64,000 nt of DNA from Trichobilharzia szidati (taxonomy: Eukaryota; Platyhelminthes; Trematoda; Strigeidida; Schistosomatidae). Below, piece by piece: positions 32,481 to 44,300 of the stretch. The stretch lies in assembly GCA_944472155.2 (NCBI GenBank), contig OX235279.1, positions 137,860,920 through 137,924,919 on the forward strand, given 5' to 3'. Below the pieces are notes generated by a model. That model was given only the letters and a program-made list of their open reading frames with translations. It did not search any database and was not told the origin of the DNA. Position 1 is the first letter of the stretch; the number at the start of each line of letters is the position of its first letter. The translations under genes were made by a program, and so were the position numbers.

Positions 32481-34084
32481 ATAGTCATAATTCATTCAAA
32501 ATCTTCACAGTTTTTCATATCTCACAAAGTGGTTTTTGTGAAGAATGTGTGTAGTTCAGAATAAAAAGTTCTAACTGAAGTGTTTTGGTTTCCAAGCCTA
32601 CATTCTACGGAGCTGAAGAGCACTGAGCACCGTACTTAGTTTAATAGACATTTATAAACAAAGAGAAAAGCATTGAATAATAGATGTGAACTTCATTATG
32701 AGAAGTTATGTAAATTCACTAGTTCTTGGCAAAATTGTCAGTAAATGAATCTAATTATTCAACCCAATAGTTTTGCTTCTCTTTTACGCATTAGCATAAA
32801 TTTTCTGCTTAGAGAAGAAAAAACGGCTTTCACTGCAGTTCTTAAATCTTTTTAACAATATCTCGTGGGGAGAATAACGATAATGTAATTTTTTGTTCCT
32901 TACGTTTGGAGTGCAGCGTAATGACGTCAATTTCACAAGTTTCAGTAGCAGTGGTGTTGTTTACACGGCGTCAGGTTGTCAGTCACACTCAACCTTCCCT
33001 CTTTCCTAGGTGAGGACTAGGACTGGACCGGTCAAAAATTGGACTCTGATCTCCCACGGGATTAAGCGAGCATTCTAAACGACAGTGTATCACAGTAATA
33101 ATTTTATATTTCAAAGTTTTGACCATTTCAATTTAGAAAATTGTACTTAGACTAAAGTTTCTGCATAGTCATTTGAATGTATCTGCTGAGAAGCTCTACA
33201 AGAACAGTAGTTCTTCTCAGAAGAAGTAACAAAAAGTTAAGATACTAAAGGAAACTTTTTTCTTACAATAGACATCTGCTCATTTATAACAGCTAATACT
33301 AGTACAATTATTAGTGTATGACACAATGTTAGTAAACGCAGCAACCAACCAACTAGGTTTATGGGAACGAATCTGGATATCTACAGTATATTTACAAATA
33401 ACACACGACGTCAATTTAAATACAATCAGTAAATGCATGAAAAATGACTGGACAATGCAGTGACGAAAGAAAAGAGAATCATCAGAATCCAGAATAAATT
33501 TTGACGATAATTCCATGATCACATATCGTCTTACACTCTGAGAGTAAGATCGATATAGTTTTCAGAAAATATCTACCACTATTACTACTACTGCTACTAC
33601 TTTGAATACTCACCTGTTTAAATGAAAAGAGATCAGCGAAGAGATAACAATTAAAACCATACAAACTGAATGAAAATACTATACACAGGTAATGTTCACT
33701 TCATCCTCCAGGTATCTGCTAAAAAAAGGCATACACTTACACTGATATATATAAAATGCTTGAAAAATACAGCCTTGTGGAAACATGTTTTTGTGCTTTC
33801 CACAAAACATTATCATTACCAAGATGAACATATTATTTTATCTTCTCGCGAAACAAGTATACATAGGACCTGGCTTCCATTGATCGTTTTTTGTTGTCAA
33901 TTTGAACTTTTAAACATGATTGCTTATTATAGTATTATATTTTGAAATATATTTTTATTCCTACACGAAGAGAACTTTACTGTGGAACACTTCAATGAAT
34001 AAAAGATAATAAAGACCACATCCAAGACTGTCAAACTACACCATGAAGAATTTACTATTCAGAGAACAAACCAAAACTTAAGAA
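32481..34084. other. No gene recognised
   Basis: AT-rich DNA. Short frames have no recognised domains. Confidence 0.3.
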
Positions 34085-37060
34085 ATATATTATTATTGTT
34101 CTATTGGGTTCTGAGTGGAACATAGGACTCCACTTCCTTCCATTTACTGCCGTCCTCCTCATCTGGGTCCATGATTGTCCATAATCTCTCATCTCCTCCT
34201 CCCCAAACTATCTCCTCCATGTCACAAACACACCAAGAACACACTCATCGCTTCTCATTGGTATTCCACTTGAACTATGGCCTGGCGCGCGATGTCATTC
34301 TATGGCCTCCTCAACATATGCACACTCAATCTCCATTTTCTCCAACATATTTGTTGAGCAATCAGGTCTCAGTTGGTTTGTTTCTAGCCAGCTTTTCTTA
34401 TTGCTAATTCTTTATGACTGCTCGATCTTCAATATGGGACCAGCGAAGTGGGCAGCTGTTGATAAGAATCTGTAACCTGTTGGAAATCCTTTTTGTTACA
34501 CGCCAAGTTTCTGACCCATATAGAAGCAATGACTGACTGACTTCACATTTGTGTTGAAAATCCGAAGCTCCTTCTTGATGCTGATGGAGTGCAGAGGATT
34601 TCCAAAGTGATTTCAGATTGATGAAGGTATATCTTGGCTTTCCAGTTCTCGCTGCGTACATTCCACCTGAGGTTGAAACGATGCTTCGTAGAATAAGTGA
34701 AGGAAGTAAACCTTGTGGCTGCTGGTTTGGTCATCTTCACCACCTCTATCTTCTCTAAATTCACCTGGTGTCCCGTATTCGTTACCAGCCTCTTCAGCCA
34801 GTTCAATAGTTTTCTCCTGCACTTCGAGTTTGTGTGACATTAGACATAAATCATCCGTGATATCTAGATCTTTTTAAAGTCTTCTTTCCGGCAAACGCAC
34901 TACTGTCTTCTCACTCCCATGCACAGTCTGACGCCTAATCCAGTTTACCACAATTAAGAATAGCATCATCGATTACAGGAAGGCTGCCTTATCCTACTCC
35001 TGTATTCACTTCGAACGCTTCGCTGAGTTTCCCGCTGTGGATCACCCGACACGTGCCACTGTCATATAGCTGTTGGATGAGGTTGCTAGAGAATTGGCAT
35101 TGCACGCCACAGTGTTGAAGCAGTTTCCAAACTACTTCTTGGTCAACGCTGTCGAATGCATTTTCGAAGTCTACGAAATTGAAGTAGAGAGAGGTTTGAT
35201 TGGCATTCCGTGCTTTGTTCGATGATAATGCGTAGGGCTGCAGTTTCACTGGCACATGATTTGACTTCCCTGAATCCAGCTTCTTACGGACAGGCGGAGT
35301 TCTGCACTCACTGCATCTTTCATTCTTTCCAGGATGACACAACTTAGTATTTCACTTGGCGTGGATGAAGGCATGATTCTGAGCCAGTTCTTGCAGAGGC
35401 CTCAGTCGGCCATTTTTACCGATTTCACAAGGTGGTGTGTCTTCCAATCAGTAGGTACCTGGTCTTTCATCCAAGCCTTTTGCAATAGTGGCCTGGGCCT
35501 ATCCGCTGCAGTATCGTGGTCCGCTTTTAATGTTCCGGGGAAATTCCAAATGGTACTGCTGACTTCCCACGCTATAGTAGCTTGATCACAATCAAGATTT
35601 CTGTTCTTGTCGGTGGACTGGTGTCCACTGGCAGATCTATGCGTGCTGTTGATGGTATTTCTGGGAGTGTTGCAGACGGTGATCAATCTTGTAGTGCTTT
35701 ATTTATCACTCGTCATTGGCAATTAGGTTCCCTTGACCATCTTCAGAGGTTTTCCTCCGTTGATCATTTCCCGAATAGGGACCTGGTTATCTGAAATAGT
35801 GTTCTCCGGCCCCTTTCACTTGCAGCCTGCCTGTTCTGCTTCAGTTGCTGGTGAGTTTGTCGTGTGATTATCTTTGGCTTTTCCTGACACTCTTCTTCAC
35901 TTCTTTATTCAGTGCAGTTAACATCGAACTCAGCCTGTCCTTCTCCTGTTGTCCATCTTCGCATTGAGACATCTTCTCTTTCATCATCCTCCTCTCCTCT
36001 CTAATATTAGCTTCCAGTTAGGTGTCCGTTGAGAGCCGCTCCTTGTCTTGCCTCTTCTTTCTTCCTGGAATGGTTGTACGTATTTCTCTTTCGGAGAGTT
36101 CCAATGTTCTCCCACGCAGGTTTACCCAGTGATGCCATGTAGTGTCTCCGACTTTGCTCTGATCTAATATGTAGTAGTGAACCTTCACTTCCTCGTAGTT
36201 TTATCCTTCAGTTTATGATTGTTGAACTTGGAGTACAGTGGTCTGTCTCCAGTTGTTCTGAAGGATCTCAGATTCACCTTGAAGGTTCCTTGAACTAGAT
36301 GATGGGCTGAACCCACATGTGTTTCCCTTCTTGACTTCGTGTCCAGCAGACTGGCTGCGTGTCAACTCCATTCAGCAACATTGAGACGAAGTTTATCTGA
36401 ATAGTGGTGTGGTCGTCAGGTGAAATGCATGCTGTTTTGTGTATATCCTTGCGTTTGTACACACTAACTCTGATTGCCGAATCATTCAGAGCGCAGAAGT
36501 CTGCGAAGAGTTCTCCATTGTCATTCGTTTCGCCGAGCAGCAGCCTCTCGACCAACGATGAGTTCTGTGCCTGTGTTTCAGTTTGGTCCTCCAGTTCCGT
36601 TGGCATTCATATAACCCATAGGGATTTTGATATCACCATTCGGGATGTTGTGCATTACTGTAAGCAATTGTCTATCAAAATCTCCCTTCTTCTCTCGATT
36701 CGCGTTGTTTTTAGCCCTGTGCTTAGCACAGGATTATTGTGACATTCCTCCATTCCTTCATTCCTTTTGACCTAAATCCTCCTGTGATAATTCTGCAGGA
36801 GGAGATTGGTTCACACTGCATTAGGGCTTTGGCTGCAACTGGTGACATCGTGATAACCAACCACAGACTCAATGTGCTCATGGTTGTCGTCTGGGAGACC
36901 AGAGTGGAGTAGATCACTGACTCTCCAGTTGTCAATTCGGCAAGTCCACATTTATTTCATATGGTGTCGCAGAATCCAAGTACTATTATGACACATCTCG
37001 TTTATGTGAGCAGCAGGGTAGCCTTCCCAGTTCCGTGAATTGTCGGAAAATTCCATGTTA
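34085..37060 (-). mobile_element. Near full-length, decayed RTE-type LINE (endonuclease + RT)
   Basis: Read right to left. The endonuclease (APE-like) lies at about 36900-36295: SCRIITGGFRSKGMKEW, IPNGDIKIPMGYMNANGTGG (a decayed GD.NA motif), TNDNGELFADFCALND, and YKRKDIHKTACISPDDHTT. The RT at about 35690-34400 shows LLQKAWMKDQVPTDWK, YFNFVDFENAFDSVDQEVVW (motif A), CRVIHSGKLSEAFEVNTGVG, DITDDLCLMSHKLE, and LLYGSETWRVTKRISNRLQI. Frameshifts and stops occur throughout, so it is inactive. The 3' end at about 34135-34085 is CCTATGTTCCACTCAGAACC, CAATAGAACAATAATAATA. The family is RTE clade, resembling schistosome SR2/Perere-3-type elements; the exact subfamily is not resolved. Its relation to the adjacent 922-bp array is discussed under that entry. 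Confidence 0.8.
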
Positions 37061-37477
37061 TTAATCTTGTATTTCTTGCAGAGAAGGTAGACACTTAGCT
37101 AGATGTCTTCATTAATATATTCACCAGTTTGTGACATCACGTAACTCATATTCCAGTGAAGAATACCTTTAAAAGTGAAAAAATTTCTCCACTCATATTG
37201 AGGTTCATATAAAGAGCAAGATTCAAATTAAAATGGAACAAACATATAAATATGTCAGCTAAATGGTGAAAGGCGAAAAAACAAGCAGCTAGAAAAACTC
37301 TTCTAGAACATAAAAAAATAAACAGAAACAAACACATACAAACAAAAAAAGTGAACCAAAGAAGGAAATAAGCAAAATCCTCATGAGAGAAAAGCAAAAA
37401 CGAGAAAAAAAAGAATTAAGAAAAAAAACCAAAAATTTCACATTACAGATACAAGACTACCAAAAAGTCAGAGCCCA
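37061..37477. other. Left flank of the satellite array, purine/A-rich at the junction
   Basis: No gene seen. From 37380 to 37445 the plus strand is strongly A/G-rich (AAAAGCAAAAACGAGAAAAA-like). Similarity to the 922-bp unit begins abruptly at 37478. Confidence 0.5.
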
Positions 37478-38399
37478 ACAGATGGAAAGGACAAGCAAAG
37501 CCTCGCACCCCACACACGCCCCTCGATCGATAACTCAATATCACGCCGACACCAGACCTCATGACATTTCGTCAGGAATCAGTCCATTAAAGCTGACACA
37601 ACTACCCAGATATGTCAAGTGATCAATACACTCAACCGTTTCACTGACTATCCCTAAACTAGGAGCAGAAATGACAACTAATCGACACATTCGCACACAA
37701 CTGTGCTTTCTGACAGAAAAAGCAAACCAACGCATGACTTCCCATACGGAGTCACACAGAACCAAACTAAACTGGTGTCAGTAAAACCCAGATTTACTGA
37801 CCAACTTATCACGGTAGAACTGAGCACAGACGTGCAACAGTCCCAGTCGACACACTTTGAAGAATCACGCATGCAAGTAGGCAAAACCAAATGCTATGAA
37901 ACCACAATGAATGAAGATATGTGCGATGGAGGATAGTTAGACAAAGACTGGTGAGGATTTTCAGAATCCAGGTGATAAGAGGCAGTGGGCACTTCTGTGC
38001 CATTCTGATCGATTTTCAACCATGTCACTGACAGTTTCCAACCACTGCTTCTTAGCATCTCGACGATCCCAGCCGACCAGTCTACACCTTCTCGCCTGGC
38101 CAAAACCAACAGTCACTGACTTCGTGCCATCTCATCGTCTCACCATCCATCACTCTTTCACAACCTAGTCCTGTCTCAGCTTACATCGATTGTCGAGAGA
38201 GCCCGTCATGCGCAACACAAATCATAGCCACTTCAATCCACGCACTTTCACAGCCTATCCGACTGATTTCCCTCCCCACCTGATCATCACTCAACACACT
38301 GATCAACCTAACACCGGAGACTGGATGGAGAATCTCACCTTCGAAATCATCGAATATTTTCACATCTTCCAACCCTGAATGCCCATGTCTCACAGCCGT
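37478..38399 (-). pseudogene. Representative 922-bp unit: scrambled RTE reverse transcriptase 3' part
   Basis: On the minus strand the unit contains, in array order: (1) the end of the RT palm/thumb, VECIDHLTYLGSCVSFNGL then IPDEMS (37640-37559); (2) an apparent deletion of about 20-25 codons and a frameshift, then VWCRRDIELSIEGRVW (compare RRDI.LS.KGRVY of RTE proteins); (3) across the unit boundary, HLYGCETWAFRVG; (4) broken sequence with stops containing FVLRMTGSLDNRC; (5) a clean C-terminal tail, CRLVGWDRRDAKKQWLETVS then DMVENRSEWHRSAHCLLSPG, ending at TGA 37961-37963; (6) about 200-300 bp of 3' UTR-like sequence leading back to (1). All copies share these breaks, so the element was already dead when amplification began. 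Its C-terminal GWDRRDAKKQWLE block is unlike anything readable in the RTE at 34085-37060, so a different RTE family is the likely source. Confidence 0.8.
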
Positions 38400-41300
38400 A
38401 CAGATGGACAGGACAAGCAAAGCCTCGCACCCCACACACGCCCCTCGATCGATAACTCAATATCACGCCGACACCAGACCTCATGACATTTCGTCAGGAA
38501 TCAGTCCATTAAAGCTGACACAACTACCCAGATATGTCAAGTGATCAATACACTCAACCGTTTCACTGACTATCCCTAAACTAGGAGCAGAAATGACAAC
38601 TAATCGACACATTCGCACACAACTGTGCTTTCTGACAGAAAAAGAAAACCAACGCATGACTTCCCATACGGAGTCACACAGAACCAAACTAAACTGGTGT
38701 CAGTAAAACCCAGATTTACTGACCAACTTATCACGGTAGAGCTGAGCACAGACGTGCAACAGTCCCAGTCGACACACTTTGAAGAATCACGCATGCAAGT
38801 AGGCAAAACCAAATGCTATGAAACCACAATGAATGAAGATATGTGCGATGGAGGATAGTTAGACAAAGACTGGTGAGGATTTTCAGAATCCAGGTGATAA
38901 GAGGCAGTGGGCACTTCTGTGCCATTCTGATCGATTTTCAACCATGTCACTGACAGTTTCCAACCACTGCTTCTTAGCATCTCGACGATCCCAGCCGACC
39001 AGTCTACACCTTCTCGCCTGGCCAAAACCAACAGTCACTGACTTCGTGCCATCTCATCGTCTCACCATCCATCACTCTTTCACAACCTAGTCCTGTCTCA
39101 GCTTACATCGATTGTCGAGAGAGCCCGTCATGCGCAACACAAATCATAGCCACTTCAATCCATGCACTTTCACAGCCTATCCGACTGATTTCCCTCCCCA
39201 CCTGATCATCACTCAACACACTGATCAACCTAACACCGGAGACTGGATGGAGAATCTCACCTTCGAAATCATCGAATATTTTCACATCTTCCAACCCTGA
39301 ATGCCCATGTCTCACAGCCGTACAGATGGACAGGACAAGCAAAGCCTCGCACCCCACACACGCCCCTCGATCGATAACTCAATATCACGCCGACACCAGA
39401 CCTCATGACATTTCGTCAGGAATCAGTCCATTAAAGCTGACACAACTACCCAGATATGTCAAGTGATCAATACACTCAACCGTTTCACTGACTATCCCTA
39501 AACTAGGAGCAGAAATGACAACTAATCGACACATTCGCACACAACTGTGCTTTCTGACAGAAAAAGAAAACCAACGCATGACTTCCCATATGGAGTCACA
39601 CAGAACCAAACTAAACTGGTGTCAGTAAAACCCAGATTTACTGACCAACTTATCACGGTAGAACTGAGCACAGACGTGCAACAGTCCCAGTCGACACACT
39701 TTGAAGAATCACGCATGCAAGTAGGCAAAACCAAATGCTATGAAACCACAATGAATGAAGATATGTGCGATGGAGGATAGTTAGACAAAGACTGGTGAGG
39801 ATTTTCAGAATCCAGGTGATAAGAGGCAGTGGGCACTTCTGTGCCATTCTGATCGATTTTCAACCATGTCACTGACAGTTTCCAACCACTGCTTCTTAGC
39901 ATCTCGACGATCCCAGCCGACCAGTCTACACCTTCTCGCCTGGCCAAAACCAACAGTCACTGACTTCGTGCCATCTCATCGTCTCACCATCCATCACTCT
40001 TTCACAACCTAGTCCTGTCTCAGCTTACATCGATTGTCGAGAGAGCCCGTCATGCGCAACACAAATCATAGCCACTTCAATCCATGCACTTTCACAGCCT
40101 ATCCGACTGATTTCCCTCCCCACCTGATCATCACTCAACACACTGATCAACCTAACACCGGAGACTGGATGGAGAATCTCACCTTCGAAATCATCGAATA
40201 TTTTCACATCTTCCAACCCTGAATGCCCATGTCTCACAGCCGTACAGATGGACAGGACAAGCAAAGCCTCGCACCCCACACACGCCCCTCGATCGATAAC
40301 TCAATATCACGCCGACACCAGACCTCATGACATTTCGTCAGGAATCAGTCCATTAAAGCTGACACAACTACCCAGATATGTCAAGTGATCAATACACTCA
40401 ACCGTTTCACTGACTATCCCTAAACTAGGAGCAGAAATGACAACTAATCGACACATTCGCACACAACTGTGCTTTCTGACAGAAAAAGCAAACCAACGCA
40501 TGACTTCCCATACGGAGTCACACAGAACCAAACTAAACTGGTGTCAGTAAAACCCAGATTTACTGACCAACTTATCACGGTAGAGCTGAACACAGACGTG
40601 CAACAGTCCCAGTCGACACACTTTGAAGAATCACGCATGCAAGTAGGCAAAACCAAATGCTATGAAACCACAATGAATGAAGATATGTGCGATGGAGGAT
40701 AGTTAGACAAAGACTGGTGAGGATTTTCAGAATCCAGGTGATAAGAGGCAGTGGGCACTTCTGTGCCATTCTGATCGATTTTCAACCATGTCACTGACAG
40801 TTTCCAACCACTGCTTCTTAGCATCTCGACGATCCCAGCCGACCAGTCTACACCTTCTCGCCTGGCCAAAACCAACAGTCACTGACTTCGTGCCATCTCA
40901 TCGTCTCACCATCCATCACTCTTTCACAACCTAGTCCTGTCTCAGCTTACATCGATTGTCGAGAGAGCCCGTCATGCGCAACACAAATCATAGCCACTTC
41001 AATCCATGCACTTTCACAGCCTATCCGACTGATTTCCCTCCCCACCTGATCATCACTCAACACACTGATCAACCTAACACCGGAGACTGGATGGAGAATC
41101 TCACCTTCGAAATCATCGAATATTTTCACATCTTCCAACCCTGAATGCCCATGTCTCACAGCCGTACAGATGGACAGGACAAGCAAAGCCTCGCACCCCA
41201 CACACGCCCCTCGATCGATAACTCAATATCACGCCGACACCAGACCTCATGACATTTCGTCAGGAATCAGTCCATTAAAGCTGACACAACTACCCAGATA

Positions 41301-44300
41301 TGTCAAGTGATCAATACACTCAACCGTTTCACTGACTATCCCTAAACTAGGAGCAGAAATGACAACTAATCGACACATTCGCACACAACTGTGCTTTCTG
41401 ACAGAAAAAGCAAACCAACGCATGACTTCCCATACGGAGTCACACAGAACCAAACTAAACTGGTGTCAGTAAAACCCAGATTTACTGACCAACTTATCAC
41501 GGTAGAACTGAGCACAGACGTGCAACAGTCCCAGTCGACACACTTTGAAGAATCACGCATGCAAGTAGGCAAAACCAAATGCTATGAAACCACAATGAAT
41601 GAAGATATGTGCGATGGAGGATAGTTAGACAAAGACTGGTGAGGATTTTCAGAATCCAGGTGATAAGAGGCAGTGGGCACTTCTGTGCCATTCTGATCGA
41701 TTTTCAACCATGTCACTGACAGTTTCCAACCACTGCTTCTTAGCATCTCGACGATCCCAGCCGACCAGTCTACACCTTCTCGCCTGGCCAAAACCAACAG
41801 TCACTGACTTCGTGCCATCTCATCGTCTCACCATCCATCACTCTTTCACAACCTAGTCCTGTCTCAGCTTACATCGATTGTCGAGAGAGCCCGTCATGCG
41901 CAACACAAATCATAGCCACTTCAATCCATGCACTTTCACAGCCTATCCGACTGATTTCCCTCCCCACCTGATCATCACTCAACACACTGATCAACCTAAC
42001 ACCGGAGACTGGATGGAGAATCTCACCTTCGAAATCATCGAATCTTTTCACATCTTCCAACCCTGAATGCCCATGTCTCACAGCCGTACAGATGGACAGG
42101 ACAAGCAAAGCCTCGCACCCCACACACGCCCCTCGATCGATAACTCAATATCACGCCGACACCAGACCTCATGACATTTCGTCAGGAATCAGTCCATTAA
42201 AGCTGACACAACTACCCAGATATGTCAAGTGATCAATACACTCAACCGTTTCACTGACTATCCCTAAACTAGGAGCAGAAATGACAACTAATCGACACAT
42301 TCGCACACAACTGTGCTTTCTGACAGAAAAAGCAAACCAACGCATGACTTCCCATACGGAGTCACACAGAACCAAACTAAACTGGTGTCAGTAAAACCCA
42401 GATTTACTGACCAACTTATCACGGTAGAACTGAGCACAGACGTGCAACAGTCCCAGTCGACACACTTTGAAGAATCACGCATGCAAGTAGGCAAAACCAA
42501 ATGCTATGAAACCACAATGAATGAAGATATGTGCGATGGAGGATAGTTAGACAAAGACTGGTGAGGATTTTCAGAATCCAGGTGATAAGAGGCAGTGGGC
42601 ACTTCTGTGCCATTCTGATCGATTTTCAACCATGTCACTGACAGTTTCCAACCACTGCTTCTTAGCATCTCGACGATCCCAGCCGACCAGTCTACACCTT
42701 CTCGCCTGGCCAAAACCAACAGTCACTGACTTCGTGCCATCTCATCGTCTCACCATCCATCACTCTTTCACAACCTAGTCCTGTCTCAGCTTACATCGAT
42801 TGTCGAGAGAGCCCGTCATGCGCAACACAAATCATAGCCACTTCAATCCACGCACTTTCACAGCCTATCCGACTGATTTCCCTCCCCACCTGATCATCAC
42901 TCAACACACTGATCAACCTAACACCGGAGACTGGATGGAGAATCTCACCTTCGAAATCATCGAATATTTTCACATCTTCCAACCCTGAATGCCCATGTCT
43001 CACAGCCGTACAGATGGACAGGACAAGCAAAGCCTCGCACCCCACACACGCCCCTCGATCGATAACTCAATATCACGCCGACACCAGACCTCATGACATT
43101 TCGTCAGGAATCAGTCCATTAAAGCTGACACAACTACCCAGATATGTCAAGTGATCAATACACTCAACCGTTTCACTGACTATCCCTAAACTAGGAGCAG
43201 AAATGACAACTAATCGACACATTCGCACACAACTGTGCTTTCTGACAGAAAAAGCAAACCAACGCATGACTTCCCATACGGAGTCACACAGAACCAAACT
43301 AAACTGGTGTCAGTAAAACCCAGATTTACTGACCAACTTATCACGGTAGAGCTGAACACAGACGTGCAACAGTCCCAGTCGACACACTTTGAAGAATCAC
43401 GCATGCAAGTAGGCAAAACCAAATGCTATGAAACCACAATGAATGAAGATATGTGCGATGGAGGATAGTTAGACAAAGACTGGTGAGGATTTTCAGAATC
43501 CAGGTGATAAGAGGCAGCGGGTACTTCTGTGCCATTCTGATCGGTTTTCAACCATGTCACTGACAGTTTCCAACCACTGCTTCTTAGCATCTCGACGATC
43601 CCAGCCGACCAGTCTACACCTTCTCGCCTGGCCAAAACCAACAGTCACTGACTTCGTGCCATCTCATCGTCTCACCATCCATCACTCTTTCACAACCTAG
43701 TCCTGTCTCAGCTTACATCGATTGTCGAGAGAGCCCGTCATGCGCAACACAAATCATAGCCACTTCAATCCATGCACTTTCACAGCCTATCCGACTGATT
43801 TCCCTCCCCACCTGATCATCACTCAACACACTGATCAACCTAACACCGGAGACTGGATGGAGAATCTCACCTTCGAAATCATCGAATATTTTCACATCTT
43901 CCAACCCTGAATGCCCATGTCTCACAGCCGTACAGATGGACAGGACAAGCAAAGCCTCGCACCCCACACACGCCCCTCGATCGATAACTCAATATCACGC
44001 CGACACCAGACCTCATGACATTTCGTCAGGAATCAGTCCATTAAAGCTGACACAACTACCCAGATATGTCAAGTGATCAATACACTCAACCGTTTCACTG
44101 ACTATCCCTAAACTAGGAGCAGAAATGACAACTAATCGACACATTCGCACACAACTGTGCTTTCTGACAGAAAAAGCAAACCAACGCATGACTTCCCATA
44201 CGGAGTCACACAGAACCAAACTAAACTGGTGTCAGTAAAACCCAGATTTACTGACCAACTTATCACGGTAGAACTGAGCACAGACGTGCAACAGTCCCAG

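Noticed and set aside
37478..38399. Hammerhead ribozyme in the 922-bp unit
   Set aside because: CTGAT and GAAAC strings occur, but not in the spacing or pairing of a hammerhead core on either strand.
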